From Eulemur rufifrons (Eukaryota; Chordata; Mammalia; Primates; Lemuridae), in contig NC_090996.1 of assembly GCF_041146395.1 (NCBI RefSeq), positions 27,180,738-27,244,737 of the forward strand: DNA of 64,000 nucleotides, written 5' to 3'. The notes beneath the pieces are model-generated. The model made no database searches. It saw nothing but the letters and a program-made list of their open reading frames with translations, and was not told the origin of the DNA. Shown piece by piece: positions 47,471 through 59,724 of the stretch. Both the position numbers and the translations under genes were made by a program. How positions within the stretch are numbered: position 1 is the stretch's first letter; each line of letters starts with the position of its first letter.

Positions 47471-47624
47471 CAGCCTTGCACCCAACCCGTGGGTGGAGGA
47501 GATGCTCTGCGCACTTGAGAAGAATAAAATACCCCAGCTGTCTTGTCTCTGTTCACATTTGTTCTTCAAGTTCAAGTCCCTTCTCCTCCCCACAGAACCT
47601 CAGAACAGACCTGATTATTCACTA

Positions 47625-47775
47625 ACTCATTCATTCACACATGCATTCATTCAATAATATTTCTGAAATGCTTCTATGTGCATCACTCCAGGCACAAGGA
47701 CTACATCAATTGAAAAAATAGACCTAGTTCTGGCATCCAGGAACTAATAATCTAGTAAGCAATACAGGTATCAGG
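47625..47775 (-). mobile_element. L2 LINE 3' end
   Basis: 'cattcattcaataatatttc', 'atgtgcatcactccaggcac' and 'tctggcatccaggaactaat'. An A-run follows at 47822-47839. Confidence 0.65.
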
Positions 47776-49289
47776 CAAAGAGAAACATCACATGAATGGA
47801 TATATGCTTACACGCCAGTTTTAAAAAAAAAAAAAAAAAGTATTCAGCACTAGGCATGTCGAATTCACATGTGGTGGGCTATTATGAAGAACTGAGTGTT
47901 ATGTTTTCCCCTGACACATTTTTGTATACAGTGGCACTTACTTGTTGGGCAGATGACTGTCGGGCACCGAGAGTTTCTGTGGGGAGTTTGCACACAGAAT
48001 CAGACTACAAAAGAGCCACATTCCTAGGCTTTTGAGCTTCAAAACATAGTATTGATATAGACAAGCTTTTGCTGAACTAGCTTTTGTTTCTGGCCCAGAA
48101 GATATGAGGAATTCTGGGCTGTAGGAGAGGAAAAAGTTAGGTAAGAGAGCAATTAAGCCAGCTGTTGGTGCATTCTCTGGGATGGGTTTCTGTATGTCGT
48201 CCACAGTAGAAATAAAATGCAGATTTTTCATAACCCTTGAATCCCCAAGCACATCTGAGACTTTGGGCCTAGATCACAGATATTCCCTGCTGGGGGGGGC
48301 GAGCAGGGAAAGGGCATGAAGAGAGAATCAGGCTTTCCTCAGTCAGAAAATGAGGGGGACCCCCAGCCCTGGGGCCACAAAGATCAAAAGCTGGGAAACA
48401 GGCGATAATTGGCATCACGTGTTCCCCCCCCCCAGCCCAGGAGTAACCACGCGGGTGAGTAACATCCACTCTCGTTGGAGCTTAGTTACTGTCTCCACAT
48501 CAGATTAAGACCAGGAAGAAGAGAAGGGATGTGGGTGATCTGAGGGCTGCAGATCTATAAGGCCATTATCTGTCTTGAGCTTCGGCCCACCCTACCACCC
48601 ACTCCTCCGTGTGAGGTTATAACATAACAATAAGCCTGCAATTATATTTCACTCGTGAAAAAAAAAAGATAGCGGTGAGTCAAAAAACCAGCTCGCAGAT
48701 GTAACGGGCACCGCTAGTTATGTAAGTGGGAGGGGGCCAGGTCTTGCGCTGAATTCAGAATCCCCACTGCGGGTCCACGTTCTTGGGTCTGTCTGGGTCT
48801 CCCAGTGTCCGTGAGCAGCACCTGGCCAGGAAAGGCGTAAGGCCACCAAGCACGAGAGTGGTGGCATTGGGCAGTGCGTGAGATCCAGGTTGTGGCGAGA
48901 GTAGACTATGAAACCTGGACAGACCTTGGGCTCAGGACAAGGAGACACAGCAGCCAGCATGGCATGGACCATGTGATCAGAGACCACAGAGGAAAACGGG
49001 CCCCTCTGCAGGTGTCAGGACAGATGACTCATGTCAGCCAAGAACCAGGCTGGGTAGCGGAAGCCACTGTAGACACAAAATGACCAAAGGTCATACCTGT
49101 ACCCCAAATATGTCTGGATACTATGTAAGCCCCCTCCAAATTTAGACGCAATCTTAGGGAGAAGGGTGAAGGCAGACTAAATTGAGTAAGGAAATGTAAT
49201 TGACTGATATTGGGTAGAATAAAAGCAAAAATTAAGCTAAGTTGTAAAAAAGATATATAAAGGTATTACACATTTCAGAGAGAGAGAAC

Positions 49290-49370
49290 GAATGAATGAG
49301 AATGTACCTTGGTTCAAATCTCAGTTCTTCTACTTAATAGCTAGATGGCTTTGGACCCAACTATTGCTCT
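49290..49370 (+). repeat. MIR SINE fragment
   Basis: 'cttggttcaaatctcagttc' and 'ttctacttaatagctagatg' represent the MIR head; the tail is missing. Confidence 0.65.
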
Positions 49371-49724
49371 CTCTTGCTTGGTTTCCTAATAGGTGATGTT
49401 CTAAGCAGGTGATGCCACCCCACGTCCACCTTCGGAAGCAGGAGGAAGCGTGGGGAGGGGAGGCTACAAGTACTGTGGCTCAGGGGTGTGAAACATCCAG
49501 GAATGTGTGGCGTTTCCCACCCAATATGGTAACAGGGCCCCTGCTGAGAAACACTGGAGCTAAGTCCAGGTTCCTTTAGGACAAGCTGAAGAATAACTAC
49601 GGGTCCCAGGCCCCCTGGATGTCTTGCCCGGCCGATGGCAGGCAGGAGATGGAGTCTGCGCTCCCCCCAGAACCCTGCCACTGGGTGTGTCTCAACCGAA
49701 TCACAGCATTGCCCGCCCTCCAAA

Positions 49725-49865
49725 GTGCTTTCGTCACCCTTTCCCTCCTTTACTCCTCACGGCCTCTCTGGAACATCGGAAGAATCGATCCTCTTCTTAA
49801 AGGGGGGAACTGAAGCCCAGAGACAGCATCTTATCGACAGACCTGGGACTCGGGTTCAGATTATT
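49725..49865 (-). repeat. MIR SINE fragment
   Basis: 'aaaggggggaactgaagccc', 'cagagacagcatcttatcga' and 'ctgggactcgggttcaga'. Confidence 0.6.
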
Positions 49866-50689
49866 TTACTCCCAACGTGCGTCCCTCTTGGCGCCCCAGG
49901 CTGAAGACCCAGGCACAGGTCTCCCTCGTGTCCCCGCCTAGGCTGTTGTGAGTGCTCAGGGGGTCCCTGGACCCGAAGGAGGCTCTTTCCCCACACGAGG
50001 AGCCTCACCTTCTTGTCTCAGAGCTGCCTAGGACTGAGAGGTGGGAGAGGACTCTACGTGGCCCCATCGGACCTCTCCCACTCCCACAGGCCTCCCTGGC
50101 CCCCCAGGGAGAAAGAGGATCCAGAACCACCATCCCCATATGAAACCAGGTTCTTCCTTCTCCCCTGTGAGAGGAGGGTGTCACAAGTCACCCTCTGCTC
50201 AAGTCCAAACCAGCTCCTGAGTGTCTCCATCACCTCATCCCCCTGCCCCAGGGACGGGCCCAGTTCTACTGAGTCTTTCTCATGAACAAGTCTCAGCCCC
50301 CACCGCTGTCCCCAGTTCCGTGTCCATTCTGCCTGCCCTACTTCAGACCCCCGCCATCTCTCCCGGGACCACCACCGGGGAAGAAGTACAGGCAGCAAAG
50401 GGCTCTCAGCTCCTCAACCCACAAGAGCTCAAGGACCCTAACAACGACGGGGTGGAGCCTCCGGGAAGTGGTTTGGGGCCAGGTTGCAAGTTGCATGAGG
50501 AGGAGGAATATCTGTGTTCTCAGAAGCCAGCACAAGGCTGGGACCAAGGAAAGTCATTTGTTGCTGGGTAAACAAACAGGAGGCTTAAAGCTGTTGTAGG
50601 AGAAGGCCCTACAATAAAAAATAAAAATAAATTAAAAAATAGAATTCAAATCAAAAAAACAAATTCTGTATTTTACAAATGGAGGTATA

Positions 50690-50885
50690 GGATAATAAAC
50701 ATGGAATTAGTAAGGACTTTGGAAATCATCTAGTCCAACCTCTCATTTTATTGGGGGTGGAGGGTGGAATGGGAAACTGAGGCCCAGAGAGGTGAAATGG
50801 CTTGTTTAAGGCCACACAATGAGCCACACTGTGGGATCCGCCAGGACACTGACTCCCCAGTCAGTGTTACATTTCCCCATTTCTT
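50690..50885 (-). repeat. MIR3-like SINE
   Basis: 'ggaaatcatctagtccaacc', 'gaaactgaggcccagagagg' and 'aaggccacacaatgag' give the full order of this SINE. An A-rich stretch (50610-50660) lies just before it. Confidence 0.75.
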
Positions 50886-50889
50886 TTCC

Positions 50890-51378
50890 CCACTTCTTCT
50901 AGCTAAGGTCTTCTAGCTCCTCAAGATTCTATTCGGCCATCACCTCCTCCAGGAAGCCTTCCCTGACCCCCAGGCCAAGTTAGGTGCCAACCACTTTGCC
51001 CCAGCTGTGCCCTCTAAGCTTCCTCTGGCATAGAATGTATTTATGCCGGCTTTTTCAGGTTTTCAACATTAGGCCACAGTTTCCTAATCTTGGGAAGGGT
51101 CATTCTCTGCCAAGGGCAGGGGCTGTCCTGTGCCTTGTGGGACACTTAGCAGCATCCCTGCCCTCTACCCCCTGGATGCCAGCTGCATCCCCCTGCAAGT
51201 TGTGACAACCCCAACGGTCTCTAGACATTGTTACATGTCCCCAAATGGACAAAATCAGCCCCCGTTGAGAACTGCTAATCTAAACTGTCAGGTCTACGGG
51301 GGCAAAAGTGTCTTCTTGTTCTTCACATTCCCTAGTATGCAGCACAGGTCCTGGATCATGGTAAACGGGCAATAAATT
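50890..51378 (+). mobile_element. L2 LINE 3' region, split by MER5A
   Basis: Left part 'ctccaggaagccttccctga' to 'catagaatgtatttatg'. Right part 'tcaggtctacgggggcaaaa' to 'aacgggcaataaattg', the L2 end. The MER5A copy at 51056-51276 interrupts it. Confidence 0.7.
51056..51276 (-). mobile_element. MER5A (hAT-Charlie MITE)
   Basis: 'ggctgtcctgtgccttgtgg', 'cttagcagcatccctgccct', 'gttgtgacaaccccaacggt' and closing 'cccgttgagaactgct'. Confidence 0.85.
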
Positions 51379-51577
51379 GAATCTATAATTATGAAAACAC
51401 ACATGTGGTGTGTATGTATGGTTTCCAAAATATATTGTCAAAAGATACAAGAATTTTTGTTCTTCTGGGATGCATTCAACATTTCCGTGTGCTTATGATG
51501 CATTGTTAAAATGAAAGTAACAAAGATGTCGGTGTTAACTGGAATTTAACAACCCTTTGTTTCTGGATCGGTGAGTG

Positions 51578-51617
51578 AGAAAGAGAGAGAGAGAGAGAAA
51601 GAATGTGTGTGTGTGTA
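51578..51617. repeat. (GA)n(GT)n compound microsatellite
   Basis: A GA run of about 24 bases followed by seven GT units. Confidence 0.95.
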
Positions 51618-51769
51618 TTCATCTCTTCTCACTGATAAGACAATATTCAAACAATATTCCCTTGCAGAAGAAAATGTATTTTCAGAGAAACAAGAAAACC
51701 CTTTCTCCGTTTCATAAAAGGGACATTATCAGGCCATTAAAGCATCATTATACGTTGAGATCCTAACGC

Positions 51770-52330
51770 ACTGGTCTTTACTTGGGAGCACATGACAATC
51801 TCAAAGAATTTTTGTTGCCAGATGAACAGATTGGGAAGTAAGATATTATGAAATGTGGTATTAGGCAGCAGATAAGTAATTATGTGACAAGCAAAATACA
51901 TTATTCGACATTTCAAAATATTTCCACTTCATCACCAGTTCATTAAAATCCCACCTCCTCTCTCATGGCCCACTAGGATTTTACATCAAGATTATTTACC
52001 AAAAAGAAAAAAAAAAATCATCAAGATAAGTGAATTGTAATTAAGTCATATGATTGTTTTGGCATTTTTCGATGAGCCACAACAGACATGGGAAATCAGA
52101 CTCAAATTGTCACTGGAAGACTCAACGATGGCTGTTCTCACTAGCATGAAGGTGACAGTGAGATGGTGTTTTCATTATTATCTCACACAAAAAGGGAACT
52201 GAAGAGCCATAGATGGTGCCACAAGAAAGGAGAAAAGTCAAAACCAAAATTAAGATGATTGTGCATCTTTAAAGAGGCTTCAATTTTATGCTATGACTAA
52301 CGACTGAACTCAATAACAAATTCCCCTAAG
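51770..52330. other. Repeat-free block, possible conserved non-coding element
   Basis: AT-rich, no repeat recognised. Dense ATTA/TAAT cores ('gataagtaattatgtgacaa', 'gtgaattgtaattaagtcat') and a short A-run at 52005-52018. Conservation is not testable here. Confidence 0.3.
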
Positions 52331-52549
52331 GAAGAGAAATCAGCTGGGGACCCAATCCCCTGGGCATCTCTGCAGAACCAGGCATGAAGTGAGTTCCCGT
52401 TTAACACTCACTGATTGACTGACTTGAAGACCAACTGATTTAATAAGAACAGTAAGCAACGCAGAGCCCCTAGCTTATAAAGAAAATGACCATGAGCCCT
52501 AAAAGTTAAAAGAAGCAAGATGTATTCGGTTAATCCATTTTGTAAAGGC

Positions 52550-52640
52550 AGAAGAAAGGAGGGAGGGAGAGAGGGAGAGGAGAAAAAGGAGAAGGGGGAG
52601 AGAAGGTGGAAAGGAAGGAAAGCAGGAAGGAAGAAAAATT
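52550..52640. repeat. GGAA/GGGAGA purine repeat
   Basis: Impure ggag and aagg units over about 90 bases; pyrimidine-rich in the SHISA9 transcript strand. Confidence 0.85.
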
Positions 52641-52649
52641 TTCTTATAG

Positions 52650-52820
52650 ACATACAGCACACCAAACACTAGAATAAGCATTTTCACCTGGGTGATTTCA
52701 TATAATAGCGATTGTAAAACTAGAAGTAAGTCCCATTATTAGTATCATGTAATAAATGAGGAAAGAATCAGAGAGAGATAAAGCAATGCATTCAGCATCA
52801 CATAATGTGGCAACTTCATC
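52650..52820 (-). repeat. MIR SINE
   Basis: 'accaaacactagaataagca', 'tgtaataaatgaggaaagaa', 'gcattcagcatcacataatg'. Diverged. Confidence 0.55.
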
Positions 52821-52854
52821 ATATGCATGTAAGTGTTTACACATACACGTAAAC

Positions 52855-53482
52855 ATGATCATGTCGCCTGCTAAAATGCTGCAGTGGTTTCCATTCTCTC
52901 TCGGGATAAAGATGGCGGTCCTCTCCCACTGCAGCCCACACCGCCTCTGTCCACCCTCCCTCCTGGTGTCCTGCCGCTCCCCCGTCACTCGCTAGACCGG
53001 GTCTGTCTGGAAAGTGTCCAGCCGTGTAACCATTCTCGTTACAGTAACAATGGCTGGATACTTTCCCGACAGACTTCATACTTTCAGCCACCTGGACTTC
53101 TTTCAGATTCCCAAATGTCCTCTGTCCTTTCTCTCCCAGGATAGGACCTTGGCAAACCCTGTCTCCTCTGCCTGAAACGCCCCCATTCGTCCCCACCCAG
53201 GCAGCCCCTGCCCTTCCTTCATGTCAGCTGCAGGGGAGGCCTTTTCTGCTGCCCCCTGGCTATATCCAGGGCCTCAGTTATTCAGTCTCCCAGGACTGCA
53301 TCCCTCCTTCGTCCATTCCATCGCCCCGTTTGCAATTCCACACCAGCCGCCGTGACCTGTGCATTAACGGACGACCCCTCCATTGTCTACTCCCCTCACC
53401 ATCGTATCTCCTGAACCTAGCACAGGACGTGGCGTGCAGAGTGGCTCAGTAGATAATCTATCCTAGGAATGAATGAATGAAC
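52855..53482 (+). mobile_element. L2 LINE 3' region, split by a hairpin MITE
   Basis: 'ctgcagtggtttccattctc', 'actgcagcccacaccgcctc', 'cctctgcctgaaacgccccc' and the tail 'acctagcacaggacgtggcg' ending in (tgaa)n. The MITE at 53000-53075 interrupts it. Confidence 0.75.
53000..53075. mobile_element. 76-bp palindromic MITE (mariner-like)
   Basis: The left end ggtctgtctggaaagtgtcc (53000-53019) and the right end are inverted copies over 24 bases with only three mismatches. The whole element can fold into one long hairpin. Size and layout recall MADE1-type mariner MITEs, but the end sequence is different and I do not recognise the family. No clear TA duplication is left. Confidence 0.6.
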
Positions 53483-53779
53483 AAACGAACATATATTTTA
53501 AATGCCTATAGTTGTAAGTACATGTGCAAGAATTCAGAACCTGATTGCCATGCCTGCCAGAGACCCAGTGCAACCAGGAAAGCCCCAAGAGAAGAGAGTG
53601 ATCCAGGGCCGGGACACGGAGTGTAAGTCTCCACCCGGAGTGATCATCTGTCATCATTAGCTCTGGCCGAGGCTGGAGACTGGACTACCAAGACTGCATC
53701 ACTCTCTGACTTCTGGTCCAGGCTGTTCATAATTGTTTTGGAAACCCAAAGCCAGGAATCTGACACAATGTTTTGTTTC

Positions 53780-54240
53780 CTCCTCTCTTAAAAATGATAA
53801 ATCAGCTGCGTAGTGTTTTCCATAAATTCTTCAGCCAGACTTGCGCTTTTCCAAACACATTTCATACATTAAGGATTCTTTATGAAAATGGCTACAAGAG
53901 AGGAATTTAATGGGATTATGATTTTTTTTAAAGCCCTATCTCTCTAATTAATACCCCAGAGGGGGAATTTTTTTTCTCACATAATGGCCTTTCAGTGTTA
54001 AAAGGCCTTAATATTATGGTAAAATATGTTAACTTTCCTAGCACTCTGACCCAACTAATAACATGCAAAAGGAACGCATCTGTCTTCCCGGAGCTGCTGC
54101 CACTGCAAATGGTGTTGTTTTTGGTATTTCCGTAATGAACTAATCAACTGCTTATTCTGTAATTGCGTCTACATTAAAAACTTATTACCCTGGAAAAGGA
54201 CTGCGCTGCAATTGACCTCCCAACTCAGGTTGGAAGGGGA
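53780..54240. other. Repeat-free block, possible conserved non-coding enhancer
   Basis: No repeat recognised over 460 bases. It contains a cluster of homeodomain-type motifs: 'ctctctaattaatacc', 'cgtaatgaactaatcaactg' and 'ctgtaattgcgtct'. Composition and texture (A/T runs, few CpG, no decay of a repeat) are like known developmental enhancers. Inference only. Confidence 0.35.
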
Positions 54241-54464
54241 GAGGCTCTCACAGCAACTGTGAGACAGAGGAAATAGCCAAACCCAGGGGAGGACATTTTT
54301 CTCTTCTATGGCACAGGTGTGACATCTCCTGTAGGGTCACCATACGCAGAGAGCTAGAAATGCAAACACAGTGGAAGCTGCTCCCACTTTGCTAAGGTCC
54401 ATGCCTCTGTAGGCTTCGCTATAATTACCAAGATGGTAAAAACGACAGCTATCATGACGACAAT

Positions 54465-54655
54465 CACTCATCAAGCAAAGCGTTCGTGCTAGGCACGGCG
54501 CACACATCGTCTCCAACTCTCACATCCACTCTGTGAGGCAGGTAATCCTGCTCACTCTGCTGGCAAAGCAGCTGGGGCTCAAACAGGTGAGGTGACTTGC
54601 CCGAGGCTACACAGTTGGTCCGTGGCAGAAATGGGACATGAATCGTGGCCTTCTG
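54465..54655 (-). repeat. MIR SINE
   Basis: 'gctaggcacggcgcacacat', 'ctgtgaggcaggtaatcctg', 'gtgacttgcccgaggctaca'. Confidence 0.75.
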
Positions 54656-54719
54656 AATTCACTGCCCACATCCCGAGCTCCTAGCCTGTTACAGGATATT
54701 GGAAAATGAGAAAGTAGGT

Positions 54720-55150
54720 GCTGATGGGCTCCAGAGCAAATCCAAGCTCACTGGCTGCTCCTGAGCTCTTGCTGCTTGCTGGCCAGCGTTCTCCACAGCA
54801 GCAGGTCACACGGCCTCAGGTCACACGGCCTCCTCAACGGCTCCCTCCTCCCTTGCATGGTGTAGTAGAGAGACTGTGCATTGCAGTTTGCCACTCTTGG
54901 TGCACTTGGGAAGACTGGGGCCATGTGATTATGTGTTGGCCAATGAAGTACAGTCAGAAGTGACGTAAGCCACTTCCAGGGCATGATGTGGCAATGCTGG
55001 AGGCCGTAGGTTAGCATGACATTGCTGCAAGATGGACTGCCCATGTGTGGCTGAGTTTGTGTACCTAAGAAATAAAGATTTATTGGATTCAGCTCCTGAA
55101 TTTATAGGTCTGTTCATCACTGCTGCATAGCCTAGGCTAGTCTACCTGGG
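54720..55150 (+). mobile_element. ERVL-MaLR-type LTR
   Basis: 'ggccatgtgattatgtgttg', 'gccaatgaagtacagtcaga', 'agtgacgtaagccacttcca'. The polyadenylation motif 'aagaaataaagatttattgg' is near the 3' end. Boundaries approximate. Confidence 0.5.
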
Positions 55151-55194
55151 TGACACCCTCAAAGTATCATCTTATCTCCATCTCTCTCTGTTCT

Positions 55195-56245
55195 ACAGTC
55201 AATCAACAGTCATTATTAAGCACCTCTGGTATGCAAGGCAGCAGAGATATGAGGGCAATCAAGACAGGCATGGTCCTGTTTCTCAGAGTCTGGTAGGAGT
55301 AGAGAGATAATAAATAAATAGACAATCAACATACAAATTAAATAATTACAACCATGGTACTTTGTATGAAGGAAACCAACACGTTTGCTGAGATTGAGAA
55401 TTACGGGTAGTTAGAAGAGGGCTCTCCAGGGAGGTAAGTGTCTTAGAATGTAGGTGTTATCCTTAGTCAGATATGGCAAGGCCCACAGACCAGGAGACTA
55501 TCGCCACTGCAAAGGTAGCTTGTTACACTCACAGATGAGGAGGGCATTGTCACACCACGGGGGTGGGGGCCACGTGGGGAGCATCGGGGCTGCTCTGGAG
55601 GCAGAGGAAGTGAGGGGAAAACATGAGTAAGAGCCTTTATCACAGCTTCTGAGGGAAGAAATGAGCAAGGCAGGGTCAGTGGGTTTAGGACAGGCTAGTT
55701 TGAATAATTTTGGTGGGCTCTAGAGCATAGGGTCTGTCTGTAGAGCAGCTCTAGAGCATACAGCTGCTGTCTGTACCTGTCCCTGGGGTGATTAGGACAG
55801 GTGGATGGTGACCCTGAGTGTAAGAGCCCCATAAAGGAGATGGTTGGGGATATGGGCTGTGGCTCGGTTGGTTTACACGTGAAAGGCATGCTTGAGGCAA
55901 GCCCATTACCGTCTCCAGGAATTGGCCAACCCTGGGATGGGCAGTCCCTCCAGGGTGAGTACGGCCCCAAGACGTTAAAGCATCAAATGCAGAAACTGGA
56001 AAACCTGGTTGTCACAGACATGCGAGCTGGGACCTGAATAAGGAGAATCCATCAGCCATGGAAAGAGCAGTAAGTCGTTCTCACAGAACAAGATAGAAAA
56101 TCTAAGCAGTAAGAAGAGAAGGAGTCACCAGAAATGCAGGGAGAAGAACAAGTCAAGGGAAGAGAGAGGTCCACGCAGAAGAAAGGAGTGGGCAATTGTG
56201 TCCCATGCTGCTAAGAAGTGGAGTGAAATGAGAATAGGAAAGTAT
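55195..56245 (-). mobile_element. L2 LINE, long fragment
   Basis: Starts 'attattaagcacctctggta', 'ggtcctgtttctcagagtct'. Near the far end, 'gcaattgtgtcccatgctgc' matches a well-known reverse-L2 segment. Gaps in between. Confidence 0.65.
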
Positions 56246-56424
56246 TCTCCTAAGGAAAAGAAAAATCTTGATAGAGCATTCTACCCACTACCTCCTCTTC
56301 TTCCCTACTTCCCTCACTGTGGGCTGGCTTCTTTGCCCAGAACCACCTTGTGAGGGTCACCAGGAGTCCCCCACTGTCACATCCAATGGCCTTTCTTTTG
56401 TCTTCACTTTCAACAGCTTCTCTG

Positions 56425-56760
56425 CAACATTAGGGGTGATGCCAAGGACAAAACAGACAAAAATACCTGCCCTCACGGTGCTGACATTCTAGCAGGGGAG
56501 AATCATGACCCAACAGACAAATGCATGATGTCAGGTAACATGGAGGCCCTGGGGAAGGTAAGGCAGGGAATGGAGAGAGGGCACAGAGGAAACGCAGGAT
56601 GGGTTTCATTAGAAGTAGCTAGGAAAGGTCTCTCCCACTGTGCCTTGCGGCCACACTAAGAATGTGCACTTGATCCCAAAGCAAAGGGGAGGTTCCGAGA
56701 CAGTTAAGGAGGGGAGTGGCATGAACTGATCTGTTTTATCACAAGGGCTGAGATGTGAAG
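56425..56760 (-). mobile_element. L2 LINE fragment
   Basis: 'gatgccaaggacaaaacaga', 'gccctcacggtgctgacatt', later 'gtggcatgaactgatctgtt'. A second, independent reverse L2 copy. Confidence 0.7.
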
Positions 56761-56909
56761 TTGGCTGGTAAAAGGGGAGAGAGAGGGTGTCCAGATAGAA
56801 GGAAAAATGCAAGCGAAAGCCCAGAAGCATGATGGCGTAACATATAATTGTTGAACTCTTAGCAGTCTGACACTGCAGGAGTTGCAGGGGAGTGGGGGAG
56901 GGATGGATA

Positions 56910-57015
56910 AGAGCTTCACATTTCAGGACCTTGGTTGCCTCATCTATGAAATAGGAAATAAAACTGACATTTGCAGGATCAAAGAAGGCGTATATAAAAT
57001 CCCAAGACCAACCTC
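56910..57015 (+). repeat. MIR SINE fragment
   Basis: 'ggttgcctcatctatgaaat' then 'aggaaataaaactgacattt'. Confidence 0.5.
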
Positions 57016-57699
57016 CTGCAAGCAGCAGCCATTAACATATAATGCCTATTGTTAGGAGGATGACTTCCCAGTGAGGATTCAGCAGCTGGAAGACCACAGG
57101 CCCCACACTCTGGCTGATAACGCCTGTCATTTTCTTAAAGGTTGCACTGAACCCACCACGTGGAGCGAAGGCTACTTCTTGGGCTCGATTTAAAAGCTTC
57201 CCACTGTTTTCATAAAGATCTGTTGACATAATTTATTGGGAACTGTGTCCATTAACATTTCTAAGTGCTCAATACACCCCTCCCCAAACACCCTGGTAAA
57301 TTAATCTTAATAAATACACAGCAGAAAAGACCATACTCGCTGATCAGTATGCGATGGTGTGTCTCCCCTGCTGCCTGTTGTGGGAATGGCTGGGGGTGTG
57401 GGACTGTGAGCTGCCTGAAGACAGAGAAGAAAGACGTTGCAAAGTGCCTTCTCCACTCACGGTCTAAGGAATCTGCACCCACCTTAGCCTCAGTGTCTCC
57501 ACCTATCAGAAAACACGCAATAGGAAGTTTCCTAAGTCACTTTCACGGTTGTTGCCAAATTCGACCACTACATATACTTCTAATTATTAAATAACTCTCT
57601 TTAAAATAAATTCAGGTCTAACATCACTACCTTTGCTTCATTCTAGGCAAATTCAACTTTTAATGATAAAAACTACAATATCTGAGATAAGAGAAATAT

Positions 57700-59665
57700 A
57701 CTGAATTGGGTTAAAAGCAGATTACGCAACAAAGAAGAAAGTAACAGTGAACTGGAAAACACAATAATAGAATCAAGTAAAATTAAACACTGAAATTTTA
57801 AAAAAGAGATAGCAAAACATGAAAAAAGAGCATCACTGAGCTGTGGAAAACATCAAGTGACTTAATATATATAGAATCAGTGTCCCAAGGGAGAGAAGAA
57901 AGGAGAAGACAGAATAAACATTTGAACAATTAATAGCCAAGTACTCTCAAAATATTATGAAAACTCTACACACACAAATCCAAGAAGGTTAACAAATCAC
58001 AAGAAGAAGAAACAAGAAGAAAACTATGCCAAGGCACAGCTTAACTAAATTGCTGAAAACCAGTGAGAAAATCATAAAAACAGCCAGAGGAAAAAAGGAC
58101 ACATTATATATACAGAGGAAACAGAGATAAGAATAACAGCATTATTTCTTATCAAAAATAATATAACCTAGAAAAAATATCCATAGATGAACCATATTCT
58201 GGACCATAAAAAAATACTCAATGATTTCATAAGGGTTCATATCATACAAAGTATATTCTCTGACCACGTGGAATTAAATTAGAAACCCATAATAGAAAAT
58301 ACCCAAATATTTGGTGACTAAAAATTCACTTCTAAATAACCTATGGGTCAAAGAAAAAATCAAGAGGGAAATATATTTTGAACTGAATAGAAATGAAAAC
58401 ACAACGTATCAAAATGTGTGGGATGCAGATACAGCAGTACTTAGAGGGTAATTCATAGCATAAATGCCCACATTAGAAGATATCAAATGAATGACTTCAG
58501 TGTCCAGCTTAAAAAACATTTAAGAAAGAAATAATATTGATCATACCAAATCTGTCCCCAAAAAACTTGAAGAGGAGGGAATATTTTGCAACTCATGTCT
58601 ATGAGGCTAGCATTACCCTGATACCAAACAAAGACATTATAAGAAGACTACAGACCAATGTCCATCATAAACATAGATGAAAAATTTCATAGCAAATTTA
58701 AGCAAACTAAATTCATCAATAATACATCATGACTAAGTGGCAATGATCCAATGAATCCAAGGTTGGTTTACCATTTGAAAATCAACCTGTGTAATTTATA
58801 ATAGTAATAGCCCATAAAAGAAAAACCATAAGATCATTTCAATGGATGCAGAAAAATTCTTTGATAAATCCCACATTTATCACCAATAAAAAAATAACTT
58901 ACAGCAAACTAGGAATAGAGGGGAAATTCTTCAAACTGATAATGAGTGTCTATGAAAAAATGTCCAAATAAACATCATACTTAATAGTGAGAGACCCAGT
59001 ACTTATCCCCTAAGGTCAGGAAGAAAGCAAGAATATCTAATTTCACCATTTCTAATCAACATTTTACAAGAGGTTCTATCCAGCACAATAAGAAAAGGAA
59101 AAAAAAGGAAAGAAAAGAAAAGGAATACATATTGGAAAAGAAAAGTTAAAACTGTATTTGCAGGTGAAATCATCATCTATGTAGAAAATTCTTTGGAATC
59201 TACAAAAAAAAACTATTACAACTACTAAGTAATTTTAGCAAGGCTGCAAAGCACAAGATCAATATGTAAAATTCAGTATTATTTCTATTGCATACTAATG
59301 GACTATTGAGACATTTAGAGTTAATAAAAACACTATTTACAATAGCATCAAAAATAATGACTACTTAGAGATAGATCTGACAAAAGATGTGCAAGGCCTG
59401 TGCAATGAAAACTACAAAACGTTACTGAAAGAAATTGTAAAAGACCTAAATCAATATAGAACTATATCATGTTCATGGTTTAAAAGACTCAGCATTTTAA
59501 GATGTCAATTTTCTCCAAATTAATCTATAGATTCAATGCACTCATAATCAAAATCTAAGTAGACTTTTTTGTAGAAATGACAACCTGATTTTAAAATTCA
59601 TATGGAAATTCAAAAGATCTGTAATAACCAAAGCAACTTTAGAAAGTAGAATAAAGTTGGCTTAG
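57700..59665 (+). mobile_element. L1M-type LINE, internally deleted ORF1-ORF2
   Basis: The first third reads like the end of ORF1 ('gcatcactgagctgtggaaa', 'ctgaaaaccagtgagaaaat', 'cagccagaggaaaaaaggac'). Then ORF2 segments follow in order: 'atacccaaatatttggtgac', 'accctgataccaaacaaaga', 'tttcaatggatgcagaaaaa', 'gtagaaatgacaacctgatt'. Stops and indels break both frames, and several hundred bases of ORF2 are missing between about 58480 and 58560. The 3' UTR is absent. Confidence 0.9.
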
Positions 59666-59724
59666 AAATGTTAAATAACTTTCCCAATGTCAAATAAAGA
59701 TTTTTCCCTTAAAAGACATTTGTA

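Noticed and set aside
47057..47593. 178-codon minus-strand frame
   Set aside because: Overlaps a MIR fragment; no recognisable domain, splice context or SHISA9 similarity.
53243..53262. Second CTCF-like site on the minus strand
   Set aside because: The right half of the consensus fits but the first five positions do not, and it lies in an L2 copy.
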